64,000 nt of DNA from an uncultured Bacteroidales bacterium. Its GTDB lineage: Bacteria > Bacteroidota > Bacteroidia > Bacteroidales > UBA932. Positions 37,256 through 47,200 of the stretch are shown here, one piece after another; position 1 is the stretch's first letter; the number at the start of each line of letters is the position of its first letter. Below the pieces are notes generated by a model, which saw only the letters and a program-made list of their open reading frames with translations, ran no database searches and had not been told where the DNA came from. The position numbers and the translations under genes are program-made. The stretch covers positions 1-64,000 of the forward strand of contig ONDR01000017.1 of the NCBI GenBank assembly GCA_900316675.1. Reading direction: 5' to 3'.

Positions 37256-38470
37256 CTATTTCAGTTGGAATACTATTGGGAATACACATCTCATTGTAAG
37301 AGGAGAACCGTCCGTGCGGTTGAAGCGCCAGCGTTCGGCACAGTCGGCTATCGCTCTTGTAGCCTCTTCGTCAAGAAGCGGATCTACGCCCCTGAGCACC
37401 TTGATGTTGCTAATTACACCATCCGTACTGACATCGAAGGTAGTTACAACCTTACCTTGGATGTTGGCATCTTTGGCGGCCTCCGGGTAATTTAGCTGGT
37501 CGTTTACAAAGGCAGAGAATTCACTAATGCTGCCTCTATGGTACTTAGCTTTCTCTACAAGGGCGAAAGTAACCAGTTCATCCTGACTTTCCTTCTCAAT
37601 TACGGCGGCATGCGCCTTGGCGGGATTGCAGGCATACATAGCCAGCGAAAGAAGTGGCAGAACGGCAAGGTAAGACCAGCGCAAACGGCCCGGGGACTTC
37701 TCTTTAAGCATCATTGCTATACGGTTCTTGAGCTTGGAGTGCTGGAAGCCACTGGCAAGGACAAAACGCTCGTCGCCCACGGCCTTGCGCACCAGCAAAA
37801 GCTGGTATTCACGGGCCTCAACGCCATAGTCAAGTACGCCTTCGTCGGCCTCGTATTCATGCATCAGGCAGAGTTCCCCGCGGGTAAGCCATACAAGGGG
37901 GTTCCACCAATAGAACATCATCAGAATAGAGAAGAACAGCAAATCCAGGAAGTGGAGGTTCTTCGCGTGCATCTTTTCATGCACGAAGATGGCCATGTTG
38001 CTGTCCAGATCCTCCTTCGCTATGACAATTGTTTTGCCAAAGCAGAAGGAGGGCTGACTGGAGTTCGTGACAACGGTCCTTTGTCCGTCGATGAATGTGA
38101 GGTTGCCTTTTTTGATTAGTTTGACCATCCGAATGGAGGAGATGACGGTGCAAACAATGACAACGGCCATTCCGGCAAAGAAAATGAGGGTGATCGGAAG
38201 CGTCCAGGAGAAACTCTCTGTGGCAGCTTCTGTGGCGGTTTTTGCCGATGCCTGACCGCCAAAGAACATGGACAAGGGGCCTGAACCAATGGAAATGGCT
38301 TCTGTCCGAACTCTGAAAATGGGCAGCACAAGGCACACCAGTGTGCCTGCAAGAAGCAGCATCCTGTTAAGGCGGAAGAAGGTGGTCTTGCGCATTACCA
38401 GCAGGAAGAATGCATAGAAGATGGCCATGTAAAGGCCGCTCCTCAGAATGTATGCAAGGAAGTCTGTCAT
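37256..38470 (-). CDS. BlaR1-like M56 membrane metallopeptidase with C-terminal TonB domain
   Basis: This 404-residue protein has four predicted membrane segments in the first 270 residues. Zinc protease motif HEKMH (164-168) and HEYEAD (204-209) match the BlaR1/MecR1 M56 family. After a last membrane helix (YLAVLPLLSLAMYAC) comes a periplasmic tail ending in a TonB C-terminal fold (DANIQGKVVTTFDVSTDGVI to WRFNRTDG). There is no penicillin-binding sensor domain. It overlaps the BlaI-type repressor by 4 nt. By family logic it senses an envelope signal and triggers cleavage of that repressor. Confidence 0.92.
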   Translation of the reverse strand: MTDFLAYILRSGLYMAIFYAFFLLVMRKTTFFRLNRMLLLAGTLVCLVLPIFRVRTEAISIGSGPLSMFFGGQASAKTATEAATESFSWTLPITLIFFAGMAVVIVCTVISSIRMVKLIKKGNLTFIDGQRTVVTNSSQPSFCFGKTIVIAKEDLDSNMAIFVHEKMHAKNLHFLDLLFFSILMMFYWWNPLVWLTRGELCLMHEYEADEGVLDYGVEAREYQLLLVRKAVGDERFVLASGFQHSKLKNRIAMMLKEKSPGRLRWSYLAVLPLLSLAMYACNPAKAHAAVIEKESQDELVTFALVEKAKYHRGSISEFSAFVNDQLNYPEAAKDANIQGKVVTTFDVSTDGVISNIKVLRGVDPLLDEEATRAIADCAERWRFNRTDGSPLTMRCVFPIVFQLK

Positions 38471-38832
38471 TTTTTGCCGTTTTCTATTGTCCGGATAAGG
38501 GCTTTAAGCTCTTCCAGATTCATTTTGTCTTCCTCTACAAACTGGGAAACAAGGCTGGCATAGCTGTTGTCGTAGTACTTGGACACCACGTTGGAAATGG
38601 TGTTGCCGCGATACTGCCGCTCGCTGATCTTTACCTTGTACATAAAAGAGTTTGCCATGGGCACCCTTTCCAGGAAGCCCTTCTCTTCCAGAAACTTAAC
38701 CAGCGTTCCTACAGTGTTGTAGTGCGGCTTGGGGTCAGGAAGATAAGCAATCAAGTCCCTGATGAACAGTGGTCCGTGTTGCCAGAAAACGTTCATCAGC
38801 ATCTCTTCCTTTGCGGTTAACTGCTGCTTCAT
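38467..38832 (-). CDS. BlaI/MecI family transcriptional repressor
   Basis: This winged-helix repressor of about 121 residues has AKEEMLMNVFWQHGPLFIRD and YNTVGTLVKFLEEKGFLERV, both BlaI landmarks, and a C-terminal dimerisation part. The start is the ATG ending at 38832 (MKQQLTAKEE). A TTG seven codons upstream overlaps the -7 promoter element and is rejected. It is the first gene of a five-gene operon (repressor, M56-TonB, TPR, barrel, S41) and presumably controls its own promoter. Confidence 0.92.
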   Translation of the reverse strand: MKQQLTAKEEMLMNVFWQHGPLFIRDLIAYLPDPKPHYNTVGTLVKFLEEKGFLERVPMANSFMYKVKISERQYRGNTISNVVSKYYDNSYASLVSQFVEEDKMNLEELKALIRTIENGKK

Positions 38833-38850
38833 AAGCGGAATTGTTTTCGG

Positions 38851-38858
38851 CAAATATA
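38851..38858 (-). promoter_or_regulatory. -7 promoter element for the BlaI-type operon
   Basis: TATATTTG on the minus strand matches TAnnTTTG, 18 nt before the BlaI ATG. The -33 position (about 38878-38881, TAGG) is not consensus and lies inside a dyad, which suits a repressed promoter. Confidence 0.6.
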
Positions 38859-38873
38859 GACATTATTTTTATA

Positions 38874-38894
38874 TCTCCTAATTTTTTTAGGAGA
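38874..38894. promoter_or_regulatory. Candidate operator: 7-7-7 perfect dyad upstream of blaI
   Basis: TCTCCTA (38874-38880), spacer ATTTTTT, TAGGAGA (38888-38894) form a perfect inverted repeat. It covers the -33 region of the blaI promoter and lies between blaI and the divergent bglX gene. BlaI-type repressors bind dyads as dimers; that this is the site is an inference from position. Confidence 0.5.
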
Positions 38895-38988
38895 TTTCCA
38901 TATTTATTTCGGAGTATCGGAGGAAATCTGTAGCTTTGGGGCAGGAAAATGGGTATTTGCAGATTTTTTTGTATATTTAGCGGATAGA

Positions 38989-41334
38989 ATGTTTTTGAAT
39001 ATGAGAAGTGCAATAAAAATGCTGATGCTGACAGCTGCCCTTTCACTACTGGCATCCCGCTGCGGCGACAATACACCCGCATACAAAAATGCCGGCCTGT
39101 CAACGGACACGCGCGTAAAAGACCTTCTGGAAAGGATGACCCCGGAAGAGAAGATAGGACAGCTGATATGCCCTTTGGGCTGGCCCATGTACAATAAGGT
39201 CAGCGCAGACTCTGTAGAGATCACGGACCTGTACCGCAATTTCGTGGACAGCCTTGGCGGAGGCATGCTCTGGGCGGCATTCAGGGCTGATCCATGGACA
39301 AAAAAGACCCTGGAAACAGGCCTCAACCCGCAGCTGGCGGCAAAAACCTACAACCTTCTGCAAAAATACAGCATTGAGCACAGCCGCCTTGGCATCCCCA
39401 TAATCCTGGCAGAAGAAGCCCCGCACGGACACATGGCCATCGGCACAACCGTCTTCCCTACCAGCATCGGCCTGGCATCGACTTGGGACCCGGAACTGAT
39501 GACGGAGGTAGGCCGCGTAATTGCATCTGAACTGCGCGCACAGGGAGGCCACATTTCTTACGGTCCGGTTATAGACCTGGCCCGCGAGCCAAGATGGTCC
39601 CGCGTAGAAGAGACCTACGGAGAAGATGTTTACCTTACCGGCACCATGGCTGCCGGAATGATGCGCGGAACCAGCCCCAAGGCTAACGGCTACGACAAAG
39701 GCGTAATATCCACACTTAAGCACTTCATCGCATACGGCATACCGGAAGGCGGCCATAACGGCAACCCCTCCTTTGTTGGCAAAAGGGACCTGTACGAGAA
39801 CTTCCTGCCCGCATTCAAGGACGCCATTGACGCAGGAGCACTGTCTGTTATGACTTCTTACAACGCCATTGACGGCGAGCCTACAACCGGCAACCGCGAC
39901 ATGCTTACCGACCTGCTTCGCGGCCAGTGGGGTTTCGACGGCTTTGTGGTGTCCGACCTTCAGAGCGTGGACGGCCTGGCAAACGACCACCATATTGCAG
40001 CTAACCTGCAGGAAGCAGGAGAGATTGCCCTTAAGGCCGGAGTGGACGTAGATCTTGGCGCCAACTGCTTCAGCCTGCTGAAGAAGAGCCTGGACGATGG
40101 CAAGATTTCAGAAAAAGACCTTGACATCGCAGCCGGACGCGTGCTTAAGATAAAGTTCGACCTTGGCCTGTTTGACAATCCATACATTCCCGAGGACGGC
40201 ATTCAGGTACGCACCCCGGAGAACATAGAAGTTGCACACAAAGCGGCACTGGAGGGCGTTACATTGCTTGAAAACGACGGTATTCTGCCGCTAAAGAAGA
40301 ACATAAAAGTAGCCGTTATCGGCCCCAACGCAGACAATATGTACAACCAGCTTGGAGACTACACCGCCCCGCAGGAACGCAGCAACGTGGTAACCATGCT
40401 GGACGGCATCAAAGCCAAGATAGGGCCGGCAAACGTCATCTACGCCAAAGGCTGCGCCGTGCGCGATGAAGACGCTTCCGGCATTCCCGGGGCTGTTATC
40501 GCCGCCTTGCGGGCCGACGTTGTCATTGCCGTCGTAGGCGGATCCAGCGCCCGAGACTTCAAAACCAAATACATAGACACCGGTGCAGCTGTTGTGGACG
40601 AAGGAACCGTGAGCGACATGGAAGCCGGCGAGGGCTTCGACCGCGCCAGCCTGTCCCTAATGGGCCGCCAGGACGCACTGCTTAAAACCCTAAAGGCTAC
40701 AGGCAAGCCCCTGGTTGTGGTTCATATTGAAGGCCGCCCGCTGGAAAAGAACTGGCAGAAGGCTAACGCCAACGCCCTTCTTACCCTGTGGTATCCCGGC
40801 CAGGAAGGAGGAAACGCCCTGGCAGATGTATTGTTCGGCGACTACAATCCCGCCGGCCGCCTGCCCGTTACGGTACCCAGAAACGTGGGCCAGCTGCCTG
40901 TATATTACAACAAGAAGTTCCCCTTTGGCCACGACTACGTAGAAATGTCCGCCAAGGGCCTGTACGAATTCGGCTACGGCCTTAGCTACACCAAATTTGA
41001 CTATTCCGGCCTGGAGATTGTCAAGACCGGCAACGACAGCGCCACGGTTTCCGTTACCGTCACCAATACAGGCAACTATGACGGAGACGAGGTCGCCCAG
41101 CTTTACATTACGGACAGGCAGGCCTCAACCGTAAGGCCGCGCAAGCAGCTGCGGGCTTTCAAGAGGATATTCATCCCCAAGGGAGAAGCCAAACGCATCA
41201 CCTTTGAACTTGGGCGCAGCGCATTCCAGGTTTACAACAAAGAAATGCAGCCCGTAGTAGAGCCCGGCCTCTTTACCATCGGCGTTGGCGCCTCATCAGA
41301 AGATATCCGCCTTACAGGCGACCTATCATTATAA
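38989..41334 (+). CDS. bglX: Beta-glucosidase, glycoside hydrolase family 3
   Basis: This 781-residue exported protein has a hydrophobic N-terminus (MLMLTAALSLLASRCG). The Cys may be lipidated, although Arg before it is unusual. GH3 N-domain features are GPVIDLAREPRWSRVEETYGED, STLKHFIAYG and nucleophile Asp323 in VVSDLQSVDG. The residue after the nucleophile is Leu where Trp or Tyr is usual. A GH3 C-terminal domain and a fibronectin III-like end (LFTIGVGASSEDIRL) follow. It should remove terminal beta-linked glucose (or xylose) in the periplasm. The ATG at 38989 or at 39001 may be used. First gene of a five-gene operon. Confidence 0.92.
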   Translation: MFLNMRSAIKMLMLTAALSLLASRCGDNTPAYKNAGLSTDTRVKDLLERMTPEEKIGQLICPLGWPMYNKVSADSVEITDLYRNFVDSLGGGMLWAAFRADPWTKKTLETGLNPQLAAKTYNLLQKYSIEHSRLGIPIILAEEAPHGHMAIGTTVFPTSIGLASTWDPELMTEVGRVIASELRAQGGHISYGPVIDLAREPRWSRVEETYGEDVYLTGTMAAGMMRGTSPKANGYDKGVISTLKHFIAYGIPEGGHNGNPSFVGKRDLYENFLPAFKDAIDAGALSVMTSYNAIDGEPTTGNRDMLTDLLRGQWGFDGFVVSDLQSVDGLANDHHIAANLQEAGEIALKAGVDVDLGANCFSLLKKSLDDGKISEKDLDIAAGRVLKIKFDLGLFDNPYIPEDGIQVRTPENIEVAHKAALEGVTLLENDGILPLKKNIKVAVIGPNADNMYNQLGDYTAPQERSNVVTMLDGIKAKIGPANVIYAKGCAVRDEDASGIPGAVIAALRADVVIAVVGGSSARDFKTKYIDTGAAVVDEGTVSDMEAGEGFDRASLSLMGRQDALLKTLKATGKPLVVVHIEGRPLEKNWQKANANALLTLWYPGQEGGNALADVLFGDYNPAGRLPVTVPRNVGQLPVYYNKKFPFGHDYVEMSAKGLYEFGYGLSYTKFDYSGLEIVKTGNDSATVSVTVTNTGNYDGDEVAQLYITDRQASTVRPRKQLRAFKRIFIPKGEAKRITFELGRSAFQVYNKEMQPVVEPGLFTIGVGASSEDIRLTGDLSL

Positions 41335-41344
41335 ATAACCCATT

Positions 41345-42286
41345 ATGACCAGAAAACTAATATCATTCCTTGCGGGAGCGGTGCTGGCGGTTTTGCCGGC
41401 TGCCGCACAAGGCTTTGTATTTACTCCGCAATGGACGGCACAAGCCCAGTTCGCAGGCTACTATGTCGCACAGGAAAAAGGCTTCTACAAAGAAGCCGGT
41501 GTTGATGTCAAAATCGTACACCCGACATCGACGCAGTCCGCAATAGACCTGATCAGAAGCAACAAGAGCCAGGTCACCACATTGCAGCTATGCCAGGCAA
41601 TGGAGATTATCGACAACGGCATCCCGCTTGTCAACATTCTTCAGACATCGATGAACAACGCACTGGTAATTGTGTCCCGCAACAACGAGAATCCTATCAA
41701 ACGCAAAGGCATACGCGTAGGAACATGGAGCGTAGGCTTTGACCAGATTGCGATATGCATGTGCCTGAGGGAAGGTCTGGACTACGAATGGGTGAAGTTT
41801 GCTTCCAGCGTGAACCTGTTTGTAGCCGGAGCGCTGGACGCTACCCTGGCCATGAGCTACAACGAATACTTTCTGCTTAAGCAAAGCGGCGTTAATATGA
41901 CAGAAGAAAACGTTTACCGCTTCTGCGACCACAGCTACAACGTGCAGGAAGACGGCCTTTACATGACCCGTCAGTGCTACGAGAAAAACCGCGGCGACGC
42001 AGAACGCTTCGCCCAGGCCAGCAGAAGGGGTTGGGAGTGGGCCGCCGAGCATCCGGAAGAGACTCTGGACATTGTAATGAAATACGTTGACGAGGGCCAC
42101 GTAGCCACCAACCGCACACTCCAGAAACTGATGCTGGAAGAAGTCCTGCGCCTTCAGATAGACCACGACACAGGCAAGCGCGAATTCCGCATCAGGCCGG
42201 ATATGGTGAAACTGGCGAATGACATGATGATGGAGAACCAGTTCATTCTGCACGAGATTACATACGAACAACTAATCGCCAAATAA
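41345..42286 (+). CDS. Orphan NMT1/THI5-like periplasmic binding protein
   Basis: This 313-residue protein has signal peptide LISFLAGAVLAVLPAAAQG. The mature part reads FTPQWTAQAQFAGYYVAQEKGFYKEAGVDV, quoted here for its FAGYYVAQEKGFY core typical of NMT1-like binding proteins for pyrimidine or sulfonate-like ligands. No ABC permease or ATPase gene is near. It is followed after 6 nt by a Cache-HAMP-SpoIIE phosphatase gene, so it is better read as a ligand-presenting partner of that sensor than as part of a transporter. Ligand unknown. Confidence 0.85.
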   Translation: MTRKLISFLAGAVLAVLPAAAQGFVFTPQWTAQAQFAGYYVAQEKGFYKEAGVDVKIVHPTSTQSAIDLIRSNKSQVTTLQLCQAMEIIDNGIPLVNILQTSMNNALVIVSRNNENPIKRKGIRVGTWSVGFDQIAICMCLREGLDYEWVKFASSVNLFVAGALDATLAMSYNEYFLLKQSGVNMTEENVYRFCDHSYNVQEDGLYMTRQCYEKNRGDAERFAQASRRGWEWAAEHPEETLDIVMKYVDEGHVATNRTLQKLMLEEVLRLQIDHDTGKREFRIRPDMVKLANDMMMENQFILHEITYEQLIAK

Positions 42287-42292
42287 AGCACC

Positions 42293-44239
42293 ATGAATAA
42301 GATACTTCAGTACATCAGTTCTTCGCTGTCCAGAAGGCTTCGACTGTTCATAGCCCTTCTGGCAACATCAGTGTTTTTGGTAGCTTTGGCCGTAATGTTC
42401 ATGCAGTCCCGCGAGGCCGTGCGCAGTGAAGCCCTGGAGCATGCAACCCAGCAGCTGAGTAATACCGTCCAGCGAATCGATAACATTCTGGAAAGGGTGG
42501 AAGTCGCCACCAACGACACAAAATGGCTTGTGAACAGACATCCCGACTGCCCGGATTCCATGTTCGTATACAGCAAGAGCATTCTTGAGAACAACCCGGA
42601 TCTTCATGGCTGTTCCATTGCCTTTGAGCCATACTATTTCAAGGAATATGGCCGATATTTCTCTGCCTTCGCCTACTGGAATAACGGGAAGGTTGAAGTG
42701 TCCAGGGAAGGCAGCCCCAGCTATGAGTATTTCTACATGGACTGGTACCAGCTTAGCAAGCTTCTGAACAAGCCGGCATGGACAGAACCATTCATAGACA
42801 GCGACTCGGAAGAAGACGTCTCCGGAGATATGATTTTCTCTTACTGCCAGCCCATCTGGGACAATCAGGGCAACTATATTGGCACAATTGCCACCGACCT
42901 TGCCCTTGAATGGCTTTCAGAAACCATATCCGCCGTTAAGCCTTACCCTAATTCATATAGTGTGATGATTGGCCGCGGAGGCACCTTCTTAGTTCATCCG
43001 GACCCTTCAAAACTTATCTATGAGAGCATCTTTACTGATTGTCTGGAAGGCAAAAACCCTGAAAAGATGGCCCTGGGACAGGCAATGGTCCATGGCGAAG
43101 AAGGTGTTAAACAGCTAAAGATCAACAATGAGCTTTGCTATATTTTCTACAAGCCGCTGGAAAAAACGGGCTGGAGCGTAGCCATCGTCTGCCCGGAGAA
43201 TGACATATTCAAAGGCTTCAACCGCCTGAGAAACACCGTAATAGGCATCTTTGTCATTGGACTTTTGTTAATGCTTTACGTACTGGCAAAACTAATCCAG
43301 AGAGAGCTTAAGCCCCTCAACACCCTTACAGATCAGGCAGAAAGCATCGCCGCCGGAAACTTTGACGAAGAGCTACCAAACGACGGCCGCACAGACGAGG
43401 TCGGCCGCCTTTGCCAGTCCTTCGGCAACATGCAGCAATCCCTTGTCAGGTATATAGAGGAGATGAAGTCCACCACAGCCGCCAAGGCCGCCATCGAAAA
43501 CGAAATCAAAGTGGCCAGCGACATCCAGATGAGCATGGTGCCCCGCATCTTCCCGCCCTTCCCTAACAGGCACGATATTGACCTGTTCGCATCCATGACG
43601 CCTGCCAAGGAGGTTGGAGGCGACCTGTACGATTTCTTTGTAGAAAACGAGAAGCTTTACTTCTGCATTGGAGACGTTTCCGGTAAGGGTATTCCGGCAT
43701 CCTTGTTCATGGCAGTGACACGTAACCTGTTCCGTATCATCGCCCAGCAGGAATATTCACCCCAGGAGATTGCGACTAAGATTAACCACGCCCTTTCTGC
43801 AGACAACGACCAGGGCATGTTTGTAACCATGTTCATAGGCAAAGTGGACCTGCAGACCGGCCGCATGGAGATATGTAACTGCGGACACAATCCGCCTGTA
43901 ATTTGCGAACCAGGAGGAGTTCCTCACTTCCTGCAAATCAAGAATACCAACATACCTCTTGGCACTTGCGACGACTTTGTATTCCAGGGCGAGGTTCTTG
44001 AGAATACCTGGAACACCCAGCTGTTGCTTTACACCGATGGCCTTACAGAGGCAGAGAATCTGCGCTATGACCTGTTTGGAGAAGACAGGCTCCTGAAGGC
44101 GATGGAGAAGGCTCCCGGCATGGATTCCCAGGATGTTGTAGTCATGCTGCAGGAGGCCGTAGAGGCCCACAGGGCAGGCGTCGCACCCAACGATGACCTA
44201 ACCATACTTTGCTTGAAGCTGGTAAAAGATAAAAACTGA
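42293..44239 (+). CDS. Membrane sensor phosphatase: dCache-HAMP-SpoIIE (PP2C)
   Basis: This 648-residue protein has a membrane helix at about 17-37 and a periplasmic double-Cache sensor (about 40-310). The sensor contains GCSIAFEPYYF, YMDWYQLSKL and YIGTIATDLALEWL. The second helix (about 312-332) is followed by a HAMP linker and a SpoIIE-type PP2C domain (about 430-645). The metal-binding acids are seen at KEVGGDLYDFF (Asp444) and GDVSGKGIPASLFMA; LLLYTDGLTEA and PNDDLTI complete the signature. It should dephosphorylate a Ser/Thr-phosphorylated partner in response to an extracytoplasmic ligand. No STAS antagonist or anti-sigma kinase lies in the window. Confidence 0.92.
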   Translation: MNKILQYISSSLSRRLRLFIALLATSVFLVALAVMFMQSREAVRSEALEHATQQLSNTVQRIDNILERVEVATNDTKWLVNRHPDCPDSMFVYSKSILENNPDLHGCSIAFEPYYFKEYGRYFSAFAYWNNGKVEVSREGSPSYEYFYMDWYQLSKLLNKPAWTEPFIDSDSEEDVSGDMIFSYCQPIWDNQGNYIGTIATDLALEWLSETISAVKPYPNSYSVMIGRGGTFLVHPDPSKLIYESIFTDCLEGKNPEKMALGQAMVHGEEGVKQLKINNELCYIFYKPLEKTGWSVAIVCPENDIFKGFNRLRNTVIGIFVIGLLLMLYVLAKLIQRELKPLNTLTDQAESIAAGNFDEELPNDGRTDEVGRLCQSFGNMQQSLVRYIEEMKSTTAAKAAIENEIKVASDIQMSMVPRIFPPFPNRHDIDLFASMTPAKEVGGDLYDFFVENEKLYFCIGDVSGKGIPASLFMAVTRNLFRIIAQQEYSPQEIATKINHALSADNDQGMFVTMFIGKVDLQTGRMEICNCGHNPPVICEPGGVPHFLQIKNTNIPLGTCDDFVFQGEVLENTWNTQLLLYTDGLTEAENLRYDLFGEDRLLKAMEKAPGMDSQDVVVMLQEAVEAHRAGVAPNDDLTILCLKLVKDKN

Positions 44240-44247
44240 TTTTATTT

Positions 44248-47200
44248 ATGAGGATCAACATTATCTCCTTCCTTGCGGCTTCGGCCTTTGCCGTTTTGCC
44301 GGCAGCGGCGCAAGGCACACTCCCCTATCACAGGGACATTAACACAATAAGCATTAATGCGCAGACAGCGCGGCCGGAAGTGTTTTACTATCCTACGGAA
44401 GCAGCCGCAATAAAAGGCCTTACGGACGGCCCGGATGGCAGCGAAAACTATATCTGCCTTAACGGAACCTGGGACTTCGCGTACTTCAAGGACGGAAGCG
44501 ACATTCCTGAGAATCCCGCCTTCATAAGGGAATGGGATAGCATAAAAGTGCCTGGCAACTGGGAGGTTCAAGGCTTCGGATATCCTGTTTATTCAAATGT
44601 TCCGTACGACTTCGCCCCCACCAACCCGCAGCCCCCGATTCTGCCATCAACAATAGAGGCCGGCGTTTACCGCCGCACCTTCACTGTTCCGGATAATTGG
44701 AAAGGAAAGAAGATATATGTTACCCTTGCAGGCGCATCGGCCGGCGTTTACGTTTATATAAACAGCACCTTTGTGGGTTACCACGAGGATTCCAAAGCCG
44801 CAGCCCGCTACGACATTGGCCAGTACCTGATGCCCGGTGAAAACAAGCTGATAGTCAAGGCCTTCCGCTGGAGCACAGGTTCTTTTCTGGAAGACCAGGA
44901 CTTCTGGCGAATTAGCGGTATCGAGCGCGATGTTTACCTGACCTGCGAGGATGGTCCCGTACTGCCGGACGACTTCAGCATAGTTTCTACCTTCGGCCCC
45001 GACCTTAAGGACGGCATACTGATGCTTAGGAACCTGCCCGAAGGCGCATCGTACAAACTGTATGACGGGGGAAAGGCTGTTCTGGAAGGCAAGGCCAACG
45101 GCATTGTTCCCAACGCCAAAGCCTGGAGCGCAGAGACCCCCAACCTTTATACCCTGGTGGTTAAGGTTGGCAAGTACTATACCGCATTTGACGTAGGCTT
45201 CCGCCGCTTTGAAATGGGCAAGGTAAGCCTGGACGGCAAAGAATACCCCGTTTTCCTGGTTAACGGCCAGCCCGTCAAATTCAAGGGCGTAAATTACCAC
45301 GAGCACAATCCGCTTACCGGACACTACATAGACAAAGAATTGATTCTTAAGGACTTGCTTCTTATGAAGAGCCTTAACATCAACGCCATAAGGACATGCC
45401 ACTACCCGCAGCCACGCCAGTTCTACGAGCTTTGCGACCGCCTTGGCTTCTATGTTTACGACGAGGCCAACATTGAATCCCACGCAATGGGTTACCGTCT
45501 GGACCGCACCCTTGGCAACAAGCCCGAATGGGGCCCCAAGCACTGGGACAGGGTACTTAACATGTACAGAAAAACCGCCCTCTACCCTTGCGTCACCCTA
45601 CTTTCCCTTGGCAACGAGGCTGGCAACGGAGTGAACTTCTACGACTGCTACCGCAAGCTGAAGGAAATGGAGTCGAAGGACATGAACCGCCCCATCAACT
45701 ACGAACGTGCAGAGTTCGAATGGAACACAGACATGATAGTGCCCCAGTACCCCGGAGCTGACTGGTTCAAGCGTATGGGAGAAGAGATTCCGGACAGGCC
45801 AATATCACCGTCTGAATATGCCCACGCAATGGGTAATTCTACCGGATCCCTTGACTGGCAGTGGAAATACATTTACAAGTATCCCAACCTGCAGGGAGGC
45901 TTCATCTGGGACTGGGTTGATCAGGGCCTTTATGAGACCGATGCCGCCGGACGGGGCTACTTCACCTATGGCGGCGACTATGGCACAGGCTTACCCAGCG
46001 ACGGCAACTTCTGCTGCAACGGAATTGTAAACCCGGATCGCGATCCACATCCCGCAGCCGCGGAGGTAAAATGGAACTATCAGAACGTAAAAGTGACTCC
46101 TGCCGCCCTGGAAGAGGGTAAGTTCGATGTTCTTAACCGCTTCTACTTTATCTCTTTGAAGGGTCTGACCCTTAACTGGACGATAGAAGAAAACGGAGTT
46201 GCAAAGCTTAAGGGCAAGATGGCTTTGAGCGCCGCTCCCCAGGAAAAGGAAAGCCTTGCGATAAAGCTCCCCGCCCTGAAACCGGACTGCGACGCCTACA
46301 TCAACTTTAACGTGACGACAGCCCTTGGATCTGTAATCGCGAGCGACCAATACAAGCTAGCAAGCGCACAGAAGGCTCCCTACAAATACGACTTTGCAAA
46401 GTCCTACGCCGGTGAAAAGGCAGACTTTGCTTCTATTACCGCCGGCAAGGCAGAGCTTATATTTGACAAGAAACTGGGTTATGTTACCAGCTACAAATAT
46501 AATGGCAAAGAATTGATTGACAGCGAATTCGGCCTTCGTCCGAACTTCTGGAGAGCACCCGTTGACAACGACTACGGAAACGGCTGGCAGGAACGCTGCA
46601 AACAATGGAAAAAGGCTTCCAATGAGTTTAACACCAAGGTTCAGGTGACCGATTACTACGGAGTTCCCGCACTGAAGGTGGTTTATAAACTTCAGGAAGG
46701 AGCCTACACGGTTATTTACCGCCTGGACAACAAGGGCGTGCTTAAGGTTGACGCCGCCCTGGAAGGCTGCCGCACAGAAAACGTAGAGCTCCCCCGTCTT
46801 GGTTTCAGGACCAGGATTGCCGGCAGCGGAGCCTTCACCTATTTTGGCCGCGGCCCCCAGGAGAACTACCAGGACCGCTTTGAAGGCACTCCGGTAGGGT
46901 TTTACCGCAGTACGGCGGAAGCCTCTATCTACCCTTATGTAAGGCCTCAGGAGACCGGCCACCACATCGGCGCCCGCTGGCTTGATCTTGACGGACTTAT
47001 GACCATCGTTGGCAATGACTTTGAATTCAATGTGCTGGGCTGCAGTACGGAAGACCTTGACGAGGGTGACACCAAACACAACCGTCACATTAACGACGTG
47101 CCTGTACGTGACTACGTAGAGGTGTGCATAGACTACACTATGACGGGCGTGGGCGGATACAACAGCTGGGGTTCAAGAACCGAGCCTACACGCAGCCTTT

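Noticed and set aside
38972..38979. Promoter for bglX (TATATTTA)
   Set aside because: The last base of the -7 consensus is wrong and no -33 element was found at the proper spacing. A promoter must exist near here but cannot be placed with confidence.
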